A stretch of 64,000 nucleotides of DNA. It comes from CAZMXP01 sp964570285 (lineage in GTDB: Bacteria; Planctomycetota; PLA2). A model generated the notes under the pieces. The model searched no databases. It saw nothing but the letters and a program-made list of their open reading frames with translations, and was not told where the DNA came from. Below, piece by piece: positions 14,601 to 21,679 of this stretch (the stretch's first letter is position 1; each line of letters begins with the position of its first letter). The stretch spans positions 43,414-107,413 of the forward strand of contig CAZMXP010000006.1 in the NCBI GenBank assembly GCA_964570285.1, given 5' to 3'. A program made the position numbers and the translations under genes.

Positions 14601-14966
14601 GTGGAGTCGAGGGGCTACCTCGAGAAGCAGCTCGCCGAGATGCAGACGCGACCGCCCGCGGGTGGCTACGCCGAGATCGCGATGATCGAGCCCGCCGAGC
14701 GCGCCGGCGACGTGGCGCGTGTCCGCCGCGGCTACGAGAGGAAGCTCTCGGTGCTTGAAGAGCGCGCGAAGCGGTGGCCCGACCAGGCCGACTCGGTCAA
14801 GTACGAGAGGGGCGACACGCTCCGCAAGATGGCGGAAAGCCTGGTCGTGCTGACCGGCGACCGGGCCGAGGCGGCCGCGCTGTGGAAGCGGGCCGACGAA
14901 CTGGTCGGCAAGACCCCGAACGCCACGGGAAAGAAGCCTTGGCTGCCGGCCTGGTGGCCGGGATAG
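11610..14966 (+). CDS. Large exported lipoprotein-like protein with HExxH metallopeptidase motif
   Basis: A 1118-residue protein with a signal sequence ending in Cys-Gly-Gly-Cys (residues 18-21), a plausible but non-canonical lipobox, followed by a Gly-rich spacer. Around residue 277 it reads AHEYFHLVQQ, a HExxH zinc site (His277, Glu278, His281), and WVDEGTAD places Glu312 about 31 residues later. That is the gluzincin arrangement found in peptidase-MA-like proteases. The middle is rich in beta structure and the last 230 residues are mostly coiled coil (about 850-1090). A GGAGG Shine-Dalgarno sequence lies 7 bases before the ATG. The substrate and the function of the long C-terminal part are unknown. 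Confidence 0.7.
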   Translation: MTTSWRAWFGLVVVASLCGGCGGGDEKEKKKPWHPGFGGATEGGGATEVGGAIEVGGDRLERPAGSGVQSFVAVPAPAEPVNRNLVRVSQAYTIASDGAVFAKPVTVTLGLDRSKLRPDLTPEEVHPVIAFGGQTERLRRNVKLDLAAGTVSYELDRRFPLVAVEGEGAAGGGDVTTYVVIDGKKLAPLGTSSEPSLYAIEAHATDAAPYADPVLKHLASARDKLEKLGFPRVAPVRIEVADLQPGLAGQASGAHLIELNFATLRDQPFFTEALLAHEYFHLVQQRLLENALAKYPSVASSFTPEDARWVDEGTADAVEHVLGILPAANALGRLRLNFGYRRLNAFDQAKNEIHEYQAAAFFLYVHSRYGDLRPVLDQYYAGLFATEGPPPPPPDLSLPPDSLEALLQEEALLDAFKADAYRAMNAALQSHHKKSLRRVFLESLMALYVRKDIEPFTSGAAAVFGAPMELRVPDGELVKINCPYRIGDSWTGEQETGPQAGDGMCIVSAVEITRMKIPDEQEGAALQLTLSCASAKNRNDVIMIAFPVGGDGKVRPHSVGNLDRPASVADWNQFPKAIVWLVNTTAEPRDGIRLKAVVKAGSDLKLGMHEARRDTEGDTLVATSPALGRLDEKDKRNGLRFVLYRAIAASGPFEKVTSNWLAENVQVDIVKGNPRSKEYLLAADRVRIWAPNVYRDDQTPQSGPFWYRVGQTLLLDGKAQGEETLSNVIGPGDGMIRLNPGSPPGPKQEEPRVEGQWCVVEAALSASNQNWDCPGAEFTVRYGGWTGRFLSGRREESHNCGIIDESYRTIGSKARLRIPYRPQGGEVQIEARGKGLSATRSLTLPTDAALAKAESDASDRLEKRKQDLAAYWAKEAEKAQGALDAARKGLADYEEARRKGGVVFGTVPEIRKGILRCEMEVARVRRIGIAFVDAQAYEQWPNSPQTIDPAMQLKFLERVAQRQDTDQAFEIEKISAEIALLGELAGASADESERKSLVESRGYLEKQLAEMQTRPPAGGYAEIAMIEPAERAGDVARVRRGYERKLSVLEERAKRWPDQADSVKYERGDTLRKMAESLVVLTGDRAEAAALWKRADELVGKTPNATGKKPWLPAWWPG

Positions 14967-14972
14967 TGGACG

Positions 14973-15059
14973 CGAGCCAGGCTCATTAGTTCCGCTCTGG
15001 CGGGAATCTACCCACATGTAAAGCGGGCTTTGCAGAGCGATACTAATGAGCCAGGCTCG
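14973..15059. repeat. Family 1 palindromic element, copy 3
   Basis: 87 bases with 27-base inverted arms (14973-14999 and 15033-15059; three mismatches) and a 33-base centre. It begins 7 bases after the stop of the metallopeptidase-like gene and ends 35 bases before the next start. An ATG inside its right arm is in frame with the next gene but is probably not used. Confidence 0.88.
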
Positions 15060-15081
15060 GCGCGGGGCGCGGCGAGAGCGG

Positions 15082-15087
15082 TACAAT
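15082..15087 (+). promoter_or_regulatory. -10 TACAAT directly before thioredoxin-like gene
   Basis: TACAAT matches the -10 consensus at five of six positions and ends exactly 6 bases before the ATG at 15094, implying a leaderless transcript and supporting that start over the in-frame ATG at 15046 in the element. Confidence 0.6.
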
Positions 15088-15093
15088 CCCGGG

Positions 15094-16134
15094 ATGCGAC
15101 GGAACGCGGCCCTGTTGCTCCTCTGCGCCGGCGCGGCGCTCGCGGCTCCCCCCGGCGCGCCCAACGCGGTGCGCGACTCGAAGACCGCGCTCGAGATCGC
15201 GCGCACGCGCGGCAAGCTGATCTTCCTGACGGTGATCGTGGACCACGACCACGAGAACCGCGCGGTCATCGACAACGTCTTCCGCGACAAGGCGTTCCTG
15301 AAGATGTCCGAGGAGTTCGTCATCGTCTATGCGAACAACGAGGACCAGCACGGGAAGGTGATGGTGAAGAACGCGCAGGGGCAGAAGGAGCCGCGCTGCG
15401 CCGACTGCCCGACCATCGTCTGCACCGACCACATCGGCCTCGCGCAGAACTTCGCGCGCGGCTTCTTCCCCGACAGCGACGCGAAGACGCCCATCCACTT
15501 CGTCATCGACGGCAAGGAGAACGTCGTCGAGACGATCATGAACGGCGACTTCAAGATGGGGTTCAACCACGTGCCCGCGAAGGAGGTCTGCGCCGCGCTG
15601 AAGAAGGTGCTCGACAAGCACGGCAAGGGGCTCTCCGAGGAGGCCTACGCGAAGATGCTCTCCAACCTCGCCGACAGCAAGGCGGCGCGGTCGCGGGGCA
15701 ACCTCGCGCTCGAGCTCGAGAAGCTGGGCCCGGTGCTGGCGATCGACCGGGACATCGAGGGCGTGCGCGAGGCGCGCGAGCGCATGAAGCAGATCGACGA
15801 GGCCGCGGCGGCCGAACTCGCGAAGGTCGGGCCGCTCGCGGCGGCGGGGGACTGGGAGGCGGCGATCGAGGAGTTGCGGCGCATCGCGAAGACCTACCCG
15901 GGTACGCTCACGGCGGCGGCGGCGGCGGCTCAGCAGAAGGAGCTGCTGGCGCACCCCGAGGTGAAGAAGCTCCTGCTCGCCCGGGAGCTCTACGAGAAGG
16001 GCATGGCGCTGCTCGAGGCCGGCAAGACCGAGGCCGCGAAGAAGAAGCTCGAGGAGTGCCTGCGCCGCGGCGGCGGCACCAAGTGGTCCGACCTCGCGTC
16101 GCAGGCGCTGCACAAGCTGGCGACCGGCGGCTAG
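15094..16134 (+). CDS. Exported thioredoxin-fold protein with TPR-like C-terminus
   Basis: A 346-residue protein with a clean signal peptide (MRRNAALLLLCAGAALA, cleaved near residue 17). Residues about 30-75 (GKLIFLTVIVDHDHENRAV ... DKAFLKMSEEFVIVYANNED) follow the thioredoxin-like pattern of planctomycete periplasmic proteins, but the usual CxxC is not at the expected place. CADC-x5-C occurs later, around residues 107-115. The C-terminal half (about 215-340) is helical with TPR-like spacing (AAGDWEAAIEELRRIAKTYPG, LYEKGMALLEAGKTEAAKKKLEE). It ends convergent with the glycosyltransferase gene, sharing 4 bases at the stops. Redox activity is uncertain. Confidence 0.65.
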   Translation: MRRNAALLLLCAGAALAAPPGAPNAVRDSKTALEIARTRGKLIFLTVIVDHDHENRAVIDNVFRDKAFLKMSEEFVIVYANNEDQHGKVMVKNAQGQKEPRCADCPTIVCTDHIGLAQNFARGFFPDSDAKTPIHFVIDGKENVVETIMNGDFKMGFNHVPAKEVCAALKKVLDKHGKGLSEEAYAKMLSNLADSKAARSRGNLALELEKLGPVLAIDRDIEGVREARERMKQIDEAAAAELAKVGPLAAAGDWEAAIEELRRIAKTYPGTLTAAAAAAQQKELLAHPEVKKLLLARELYEKGMALLEAGKTEAAKKKLEECLRRGGGTKWSDLASQALHKLATGG

Positions 16135-17183
16135 GACCTGTCCGCGTACAGGTCCAGGTGCCTCCGGGCGCAGCGCTCGAGGCCGAAGAGCTCGCGATTG
16201 CGCGCGAGCGCGTGGGCGGCCCGGAGGCGCAGCCCCTCGCGGTCCCCGAGCGCGGCGTCGATGCCCTCCGCGAGGCCCGCCGGCGTCGGCTCCACCAGCG
16301 TGCCCCCGCGGCCGAAGTCGAGGATCTCGGGGATCCCGCCGACCCTGGTCGCGAGCACCGGCGTGCCGACGACCGTCGCCTCGATCGCCGCGCGCGGCGC
16401 CGCGTCGATGCGCGAGGGCATCACGACCAGCTCGACGTTGGGCAGGAACGTCATCACGTCCGCGACGTAGCCGAGCAGCGTCACCCGGCCCCCGAGCCCC
16501 CTCCGTTCGATCTCCCGCCGCTGGCTCTCGTAGTCGCGGCCCGCGACGAGAAGCTGGAAGGGGGTCTTCACCCCCGGCAGCGCGTCGAGCAGCAGGTCGA
16601 ACCCCTTCACGCGGCGCAGGTTGCCGACCAGCCCGAGCAGCGCGCGATCCGCCGGCACCGCGAACTCCGCCCGCAGGTCGCGCCGCGCCGGCTCGAGGTG
16701 CTCGCTCCAGATGCCCGTGTAGACCGTCGAGATCCTCTCCGCCGCGACGCCGCGCTCGACCATGTGCCGCTTGAGGTCGTCGCTGACGACGAGCAGCCGG
16801 TCGGCGCCGCGCGGCCCGTAGACGAGGCGGTCCACCGGGTCGAACCGCGACAGCTTCGGGTAGGCGCCGCGCCGCACGAGCACGCGCACGCCCCGCCTCG
16901 CCCGCGCCTTCAACCCGACGTAGGCGTCGCGCCCGGTGATCGTGTGCAGCAGGTCGACCGAGAGCCGGTCGAGCAGGCGCCGCACCTTCCACCGGCAGCG
17001 AAGGTCGAGCTTGTGCCGCACGAGCACCTCGTGGCAGCGCACGCCCCCCCGCTCGAGCGCGGCGAAGTCCTTGTCGCGCGGGCTGCCCGCGTAGTGCATC
17101 TCGACGCCGAGTTCCGCGAGGCGCACGACGAGCCGGCTCAGGTAGTGGGTCTTGTCGCCGCCGTCGAGAACGAGCACGCGCAC
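16131..17183 (-). CDS. Glycosyltransferase, GT4-like
   Basis: A 350-residue GT-B fold protein from a GTG start. The N-terminal domain begins MRVLVLDGGDKTHYLSRLVVRLAELG. The C-terminal nucleotide-sugar domain carries LGLVGNLRRVKGFDLLLDAL, LLVAGRDYESQRREIERRGL, VTLLGYVADV and PSRIDAAPRAAIEATVVGTPVLATRVGGIPEI. In the last block the first Glu of the usual E-x7-E is Asp. It is cytoplasmic and probably acts in cell-envelope glycan assembly; donor and acceptor are unknown. It is divergent from the ketosynthase gene. Confidence 0.88.
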   Translation of the reverse strand: MRVLVLDGGDKTHYLSRLVVRLAELGVEMHYAGSPRDKDFAALERGGVRCHEVLVRHKLDLRCRWKVRRLLDRLSVDLLHTITGRDAYVGLKARARRGVRVLVRRGAYPKLSRFDPVDRLVYGPRGADRLLVVSDDLKRHMVERGVAAERISTVYTGIWSEHLEPARRDLRAEFAVPADRALLGLVGNLRRVKGFDLLLDALPGVKTPFQLLVAGRDYESQRREIERRGLGGRVTLLGYVADVMTFLPNVELVVMPSRIDAAPRAAIEATVVGTPVLATRVGGIPEILDFGRGGTLVEPTPAGLAEGIDAALGDREGLRLRAAHALARNRELFGLERCARRHLDLYADRS

Positions 17184-17189
17184 CGGCGC

Positions 17190-17195
17190 AGTGTA
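17190..17195 (-). promoter_or_regulatory. -10-like TACACT before glycosyltransferase
   Basis: TACACT on the minus strand ends exactly 6 bases before the GTG start at 17183. Confidence 0.5.
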
Positions 17196-17230
17196 GCGAT
17201 CCGCCCGCGATCTGGTCCAATGCTGCCACC

Positions 17231-18472
17231 ATGAGCGGACGAAGCGTCGCGATCACCGGCCTCGGACTCGTCACCCCCCTCGGCATCGGCGTGGACCCCC
17301 TCTGGACGGGGCTCATGGAGGGCCGGAGCGGCGTCCGGCCCATCGAGGGGATCGAGATCTGGGACATGCCGACGACGCACTACGGCCAGCTTCCCAGGAT
17401 CGACTGGGACGCCCACCTCGACCCGAAGGAGTCCTCGCTCTGGAGCGGCGCGTCCAAGCTCGCGGTGGTCGGCGGACTGCTGGCCGCCGCCGACGCGGGG
17501 CGCGCCGACTGGGGCGGGCCGCGCACCGGCGTGCTGCTCGGCACCGGCTACGGCTGCTCGCACGAGTTCGAGTCGCACTACGACACCTGGTATTCGAAGG
17601 GGTGGAAGAAGACCAAGCCGGTGACGGTGCCGAAGATCATGCCGAACGCTCCCGCAAGCCACATGGCGATGCGGTTGGGGGCCCGGGGGCTGAACGCGAC
17701 CATCTCGACCGCGTGCAGCAGCGGAGCGGTCGCGGCGGGGCTCGCCGCGCAGCAGATCCGCGCCGGGCTGCTCGACGCCTGCTTCGCCGGGGGCCTCGAC
17801 TTCATCTGCAACGCGTCCATCGTCGCCGCGTGGAACGCGCTGCGCGTGCTGTCGCGGCGCAACGACCCGACGGCGAGCCGGCCCTTCAGCAGGGACCGCG
17901 ACGGCCTCGTCTTCGCCGAGGGGTGCGCCGTCATGGTGCTCGAGGAGGCGGGCCTCGCGCGCGCGCGCGGCGCGCGCATCTACGCCGAGGTGGCGGGCGT
18001 CGGCGCGACCAACGACGCGACGAACATCGTCGCGCCCGACGGCGTGGGCGAGGCGGAGGCGATCCGCATGGCGCTCATGGACGCGGGCCTCGGCGTCGCC
18101 GACATCGACTACGTGAACGCCCACGGCACCTCCACGCCGGTCAACGACGCGAACGAGACGCGCATGCTGAAGGAGGTGCTCGGACGGCGCGCGCGGGAGA
18201 TCCCGGTGTCGAGCATCAAGGGGCACATCGGCCACACGATGGGCGCCGCCGGCGCGATCGAGATCGCCGCGACGGCGCTCTCGCTCCACCACCAGTGCGT
18301 GCCTCCGACGCTGCACTTCGTGCCCGGCGACCCCGACTGCGATCTCGACTACGTGCCGGAGGGGCCGCGAAGGCTCGAACTGCGCCATGCGCTGACGAAC
18401 TCCTTCGGCTTCGGCGGGCAGAACTCCGTGCTTCTTCTCTCCCGCGCTTCGCGCGGGAGGGAAGAAGCCTAG
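17231..18472 (+). CDS. Beta-ketoacyl-ACP synthase, FabF/KAS II type
   Basis: A 413-residue thiolase-fold condensing enzyme of normal length. Catalytic residues are all present: Cys162 in STACSSGA, His298 in NAHGTSTPVND, and Lys330 and His335 in IKGHIGHTMGAAGA. It would extend acyl-ACP with malonyl-ACP by decarboxylative condensation in the cytoplasm. The closest ACP gene lies 0.9 kb away on the opposite strand, and no other fab genes are near, so a special fatty acid or polyketide product rather than the main pathway is possible. The 244 bases after it hold no gene I can support. Confidence 0.92.
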   Translation: MSGRSVAITGLGLVTPLGIGVDPLWTGLMEGRSGVRPIEGIEIWDMPTTHYGQLPRIDWDAHLDPKESSLWSGASKLAVVGGLLAAADAGRADWGGPRTGVLLGTGYGCSHEFESHYDTWYSKGWKKTKPVTVPKIMPNAPASHMAMRLGARGLNATISTACSSGAVAAGLAAQQIRAGLLDACFAGGLDFICNASIVAAWNALRVLSRRNDPTASRPFSRDRDGLVFAEGCAVMVLEEAGLARARGARIYAEVAGVGATNDATNIVAPDGVGEAEAIRMALMDAGLGVADIDYVNAHGTSTPVNDANETRMLKEVLGRRAREIPVSSIKGHIGHTMGAAGAIEIAATALSLHHQCVPPTLHFVPGDPDCDLDYVPEGPRRLELRHALTNSFGFGGQNSVLLLSRASRGREEA

Positions 18473-18691
18473 GGTGGGGTGCTCAAGCCCCGGAGGAGCG
18501 GACGCGGAGAATCCATAGCCATGCCACGAGAGCGCCGTACCCTTGCAGTCCGGGAGGGCGACGTCGTGGGGAGCAGTTTCAAGGTCCGGTCGCGCAACAT
18601 CGTGACGACCCTCGCGTCGGCCCTGCTCGGCTTTGTCGTCACGGGCCGATCCCCTACGGCAACTTGCGCAGACAGGCGAGCCGCAGCGCGT

Positions 18692-18709
18692 GGATCGCCT
18701 CGGCGATCC
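18692..18709 (-). terminator. Hairpin downstream of GNAT gene
   Basis: A perfect inverted repeat GGATCGCC/GGCGATCC with a 2-base spacer lies 8 bases past the stop of the acetyltransferase gene on the minus strand. There is no T-run, so a terminator role is tentative. Confidence 0.3.
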
Positions 18710-18716
18710 TGCCCTG

Positions 18717-19181
18717 CTAGGCGTCGATGGCTGTCCCAATGCGGTAGCGATACTTCTGACGCTCCCCCTCGAGGTACATGTCCGAGTCCGACGGAAGATC
18801 CACGATCTCCACGAGTGCGGCACCCGCCAACTCGCACGTGCGCCTCGACGCCCGATTGTCGGGATTGCAGGTGATCCAGAGCTCGGACATGCCGTGGGCG
18901 CGGGCCAGCGGGAGCAACAGTCGAAGGCTGCGCGCGGCGTAGCGCCGCCCGCGGTGCGAGGGCTCGACGCCGTAGGCGACCTGGCCACCGAAGTTGACCA
19001 TGGCCGGCGTGGCCCCCAGCCGCAACTCGATCAGCCCCACCACCTCGGTGCCGACGACCATGTCAAACCTGTAGGCCGGTACCCACTCCCGGGAGGGATC
19101 CCCGGGGAACCGCTCGCGCAGGCAGAGTTCCAACTCGCCATCGACGAGCGCGCCTGGCTCCCGGAAGGCTGTGCTGATCAC
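18717..19181 (-). CDS. GNAT family N-acetyltransferase
   Basis: A 154-residue protein with the GNAT core. The strand-loop QVAYGVEPSHRGRRYAARSL supplies the R/Q-x-x-G-x-G/A-like acetyl-CoA loop (HRGRRYA), and it is followed by MSELWITCNPDNRASRRTCELAGAALVEIVDLP, the beta6-beta7 region with the NxxS segment. It lies on its own between FabF and ACP. The substrate is unknown. The 143 bases upstream (19182-19324) show nothing recognisable. Confidence 0.85.
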   Translation of the reverse strand: MISTAFREPGALVDGELELCLRERFPGDPSREWVPAYRFDMVVGTEVVGLIELRLGATPAMVNFGGQVAYGVEPSHRGRRYAARSLRLLLPLARAHGMSELWITCNPDNRASRRTCELAGAALVEIVDLPSDSDMYLEGERQKYRYRIGTAIDA

Positions 19182-19324
19182 GTCGGTGCACCCACCGCCG
19201 CGCCGCTCGCGCGGACGGCGTCGCGCGGTTCGACCAAGGTGCAGCGCGGCATTCGGCCCTTGCTCCTCCGATTGCGGCGTGGCGCCGCGCTGCGTCTCAG
19301 TGCGATTCCGAACGCGCTCCCGCG

Positions 19325-19591
19325 CTATCCGGCCCCCTTCGCCTCGAGCGCGGCGTGCAGCCCGTCGACGATCTGGCCGAAGGTCGTGATGCCCCTCACG
19401 TTCTCCTCGGCGATCTGCACGTCGAAGGCGTCCTCGACCTCGGAGACGACCTCGATCAGGTCGAGGGAGTCGAGGTTGAGATCCTCCTTCAGCGCGGCGG
19501 CGGGCGTGAGCTTGTGCGCGTCGATGCGCAGCGTCTTCTCGAAGATCTCCTTGACCTTGCCCGCGATCTCGTCCCTGCTCGGGTTCGCCAT
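19325..19591 (-). CDS. Acyl carrier protein
   Basis: An 88-residue four-helix acidic protein with the phosphopantetheine site DLNLDSLDLIEVVSEVED, where Ser42 is the attachment point. Its length and acidity are normal for a type II ACP. The ATG at 19591 lies 11 bases after the stop of the exported protein gene transcribed in the same direction. Because the main fatty-acid cluster is not here, this may be a specialised carrier working with the ketosynthase at 17231. That pairing is an inference from proximity. Confidence 0.92.
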   Translation of the reverse strand: MANPSRDEIAGKVKEIFEKTLRIDAHKLTPAAALKEDLNLDSLDLIEVVSEVEDAFDVQIAEENVRGITTFGQIVDGLHAALEAKGAG

Positions 19592-19602
19592 CGCTCCCGC
19601 CG

Positions 19603-20631
19603 CTACTTGCCCGCCCGGAACGAGGCGAGGAATTTGTCGTGGAGGCGCTGCGCCTCCTCCGCCTTGTCGGGCGGCGCGTTGGTGTGGATGCGGTAGATCT
19701 GGCCGCCGAGCACCGCCGCGGTCATCAGCGTCAGGCGGTCGGACTTCGCGAGCTGCGCGTGGAAACCGTCCCCGGCGAGGACCTTTGCCTCCTCCTGCGT
19801 CACCTTGAAGGTCCCGTCGCGATAGTAGTCCTGGAGCTCCTCGAGGTGATCCCGCGCCGAGCCGGGGAAGGCGTACGCGTAGACGAGGATCGAGATCTTC
19901 GATCGCGCATCCTCGAACATCATGTCCGAGTTCCAGCTCGACGGCCCGAGGATCGCCGTGAAGCCGTCGGGGACGAGCGCGCTCCAGTTGCCGCGCACGC
20001 TCTGGAAGGGCGTGCCGCGCGACGTCTGCTCGTCCTTCGCCGCGACGGAGAGGCTCACGAGCGCGCGGTCGAGCAGGTCGCGCACCTTCTTCGCGCGGCT
20101 CCGGCGCACCTCGCAGACGACGCGGAAGAGGCGGTTCGCGCCGTAGTAGGTGCGGACGATGATCTGGTTCTCGCGCTTCTTCCCCTCCTCGGTCAGCGCG
20201 AGTTCCACCGCCTCGACCTCGACGCCCGCAAGCTTGAGCCCGCCCCGCATCTCGACGTCCTTGATCGTGATCTCCTTGTGGACCGGCTTGCCGACCGCGG
20301 GCTCGCCGCGATCCTTGTATTCCTCCGCCAGCGCCCGGCGCATCTCCTCCGGATTCGCGTAGCTGTTCGTGCGCACGAGCAGCGTCACGACCGCATCGAG
20401 GGAGGAGTCGCTGTAGCGCACCAGCTCGGTCCACGCGCCCGACCCCGAAGCGCGCTTGACCTCCCATCCGTAGACGCCATCGAACGCGATGCCGAGTTCC
20501 GGATTCTCGTACTTCGGGTCGGCCGCGGCCGCGGGCTTGGGCTTCTCCCCCTTCTCGGCCTTCGGACCCTGCCCGAAGGCGGGCAGGGCGGTACAGAGGG
20601 AGGCTAGGGCGAGGCAGAGCAGGAGACGCAT
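19603..20631 (-). CDS. Exported protein of unknown function, DcrB/PsbP-like repeats
   Basis: A 342-residue protein with a signal peptide (MRLLLCLALASLCTALPAFG) and a charged linker. It then has two alpha/beta units, about 45-190 and 205-335, each opening with an E-x-G-I/W-x-F-like strand and ending with an amphipathic helix. The pattern (FDGVYGWEVKRA ... LVRTNSYANPEEMRRALAEEY) resembles the exported proteins at 24326, 26213 and 27383, suggesting one paralogous family of PsbP/DUF1795-like folds. The start at 20631 is the M that opens the signal peptide. TACGAT lies 8 bases upstream. Confidence 0.6.
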   Translation of the reverse strand: MRLLLCLALASLCTALPAFGQGPKAEKGEKPKPAAAADPKYENPELGIAFDGVYGWEVKRASGSGAWTELVRYSDSSLDAVVTLLVRTNSYANPEEMRRALAEEYKDRGEPAVGKPVHKEITIKDVEMRGGLKLAGVEVEAVELALTEEGKKRENQIIVRTYYGANRLFRVVCEVRRSRAKKVRDLLDRALVSLSVAAKDEQTSRGTPFQSVRGNWSALVPDGFTAILGPSSWNSDMMFEDARSKISILVYAYAFPGSARDHLEELQDYYRDGTFKVTQEEAKVLAGDGFHAQLAKSDRLTLMTAAVLGGQIYRIHTNAPPDKAEEAQRLHDKFLASFRAGK

Positions 20632-20639
20632 GGCACCGG

Positions 20640-20645
20640 ATCGTA
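20640..20645 (-). promoter_or_regulatory. -10-like TACGAT before exported protein gene
   Basis: TACGAT on the minus strand ends 8 bases before the ATG at 20631. Confidence 0.4.
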
Positions 20646-20673
20646 GCACCCGCCGCTACCCCCGGGCCACCCC

Positions 20674-21600
20674 TCACCGGGCCAAGGGCACCTCGACGCG
20701 CGCCTCCTCGGTCCCGAACCGGAGATCGACCCTTACGGATCCCCCTCCGCGGCGGGTGAACCGGACCGTCCACTGCTGCGCCTCCAGTCGCTCCCAGCCG
20801 GAGGGCGCCGGCAGCGCATCCGCCGCGATCTCCGCGTGGGTCACGGAGAATGCGTGGTGGCCCCCCGGCTCCATCTCGGCGCTCAAGAGGCGCCCGAAGG
20901 TCGTGGACTTCAGCTTCAGCCACGCGGCCCCCTCTTCGAGGGCGAGGCGCAGCAAGAGGGACCACGGCACCCCGTTCAACTGCGTCGTCCCCTCCCGGAG
21001 TTCGGGGACGAAGGTCGCGACCATGGGCCCCCGCGCCCCCACAAGACCACCCACCATGCCGGGAAGCGTGAGCAGCACCATCGGGGCCCCCTCGTGCCGG
21101 TGGATCATCAGCACGAGTTCCGACCGCAGCGCAGCCAACTCCCTGGGGAGAAAGGTCCGGATGACCTCGCCCATGGGGCGGGCGGCCGCCTCCCCGCCAA
21201 GCCGGGGGCCGTCGAGCAGCCTCATCGTCGCGAGTTCGAACCGCGTGTTCAGGAAGAGGATCTCGTGAGCGGTGCGGCCCGAGCCTTCCGCGATGCCTTC
21301 GATCTCGTCGCGGATCGCCGCGGGCAGTCCGGGAAGCATCTGCCGACCGCAGGTAGTCACGACGAAGTCGCGGGTGCCCTGGTCGGCTGGCAGCAGGCGC
21401 TCCAGCGAGGCCGCAATCTCCGGCGCCAGTTCGCGACCGTGGGCGAGACCGCGCTCGCGGGGGGGTCCGGAGAGCGGGACGGTCCGGATTCCCGTCGATG
21501 CCGGGGGGGGCGCGGGGGGGGTGGGACGCAGGCGGGCGAGCGCGAAGAGTCCCGCACCCACCACGAGGATCACGGCGAGGACCAGACTGCCCTTACTCAT
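20674..21600 (-). CDS. Membrane-anchored protein resembling C45/NTN acyltransferase, nucleophile not found
   Basis: A 308-residue protein with one N-terminal hydrophobic segment (about 6-24) and a Pro-rich linker. LSGPPRERGLAHGRELAPEI (about 43-62) and IRDEIEGIAEGSGRTAHEILFLNTRFEL match the conserved blocks of the C45 family (isopenicillin N acyltransferase and relatives). Members normally expose a Cys after autocleavage just after the N-x-x-x-E-L segment. No such Cys is visible here: the sequence reads FELATMRLLDG. The protein may be inactive as a hydrolase or use another residue. It is divergent from gyrA. Confidence 0.5.
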   Translation of the reverse strand: MSKGSLVLAVILVVGAGLFALARLRPTPPAPPPASTGIRTVPLSGPPRERGLAHGRELAPEIAASLERLLPADQGTRDFVVTTCGRQMLPGLPAAIRDEIEGIAEGSGRTAHEILFLNTRFELATMRLLDGPRLGGEAAARPMGEVIRTFLPRELAALRSELVLMIHRHEGAPMVLLTLPGMVGGLVGARGPMVATFVPELREGTTQLNGVPWSLLLRLALEEGAAWLKLKSTTFGRLLSAEMEPGGHHAFSVTHAEIAADALPAPSGWERLEAQQWTVRFTRRGGGSVRVDLRFGTEEARVEVPLAR

Positions 21601-21632
21601 TGTTTTCCAACAACTTACGGTGACACCCTACC

Positions 21633-21661
21633 TTGACCGGCCGTACCGCCCATGCTAGGGT
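21633..21661 (+). promoter_or_regulatory. Candidate gyrA promoter
   Basis: TTGACC (21633-21638; five of six consensus bases), a 17-base spacer and TAGGGT (21656-21661; first, second and last bases match) lie 18 bases before the gyrA ATG. The spacing is ideal for a housekeeping sigma factor, but the -10 match is weak. Confidence 0.4.
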
Positions 21662-21679
21662 ATCGCGCTTCGACCCGCT

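Noticed and set aside
11577..15323. A 1248-codon open frame on the minus strand opposite the metallopeptidase-like gene.
   Set aside because: The composition is Arg/Leu/Asp-rich antisense sequence with no domain, and the plus-strand gene has a signal, an HExxH site and a Shine-Dalgarno sequence.
18473..18716. A possible short plus-strand gene from ATG 18521 after fabF.
   Set aside because: Codon-position bias fades after about 50 codons, no family is recognisable and it runs into the end of the GNAT gene on the other strand.
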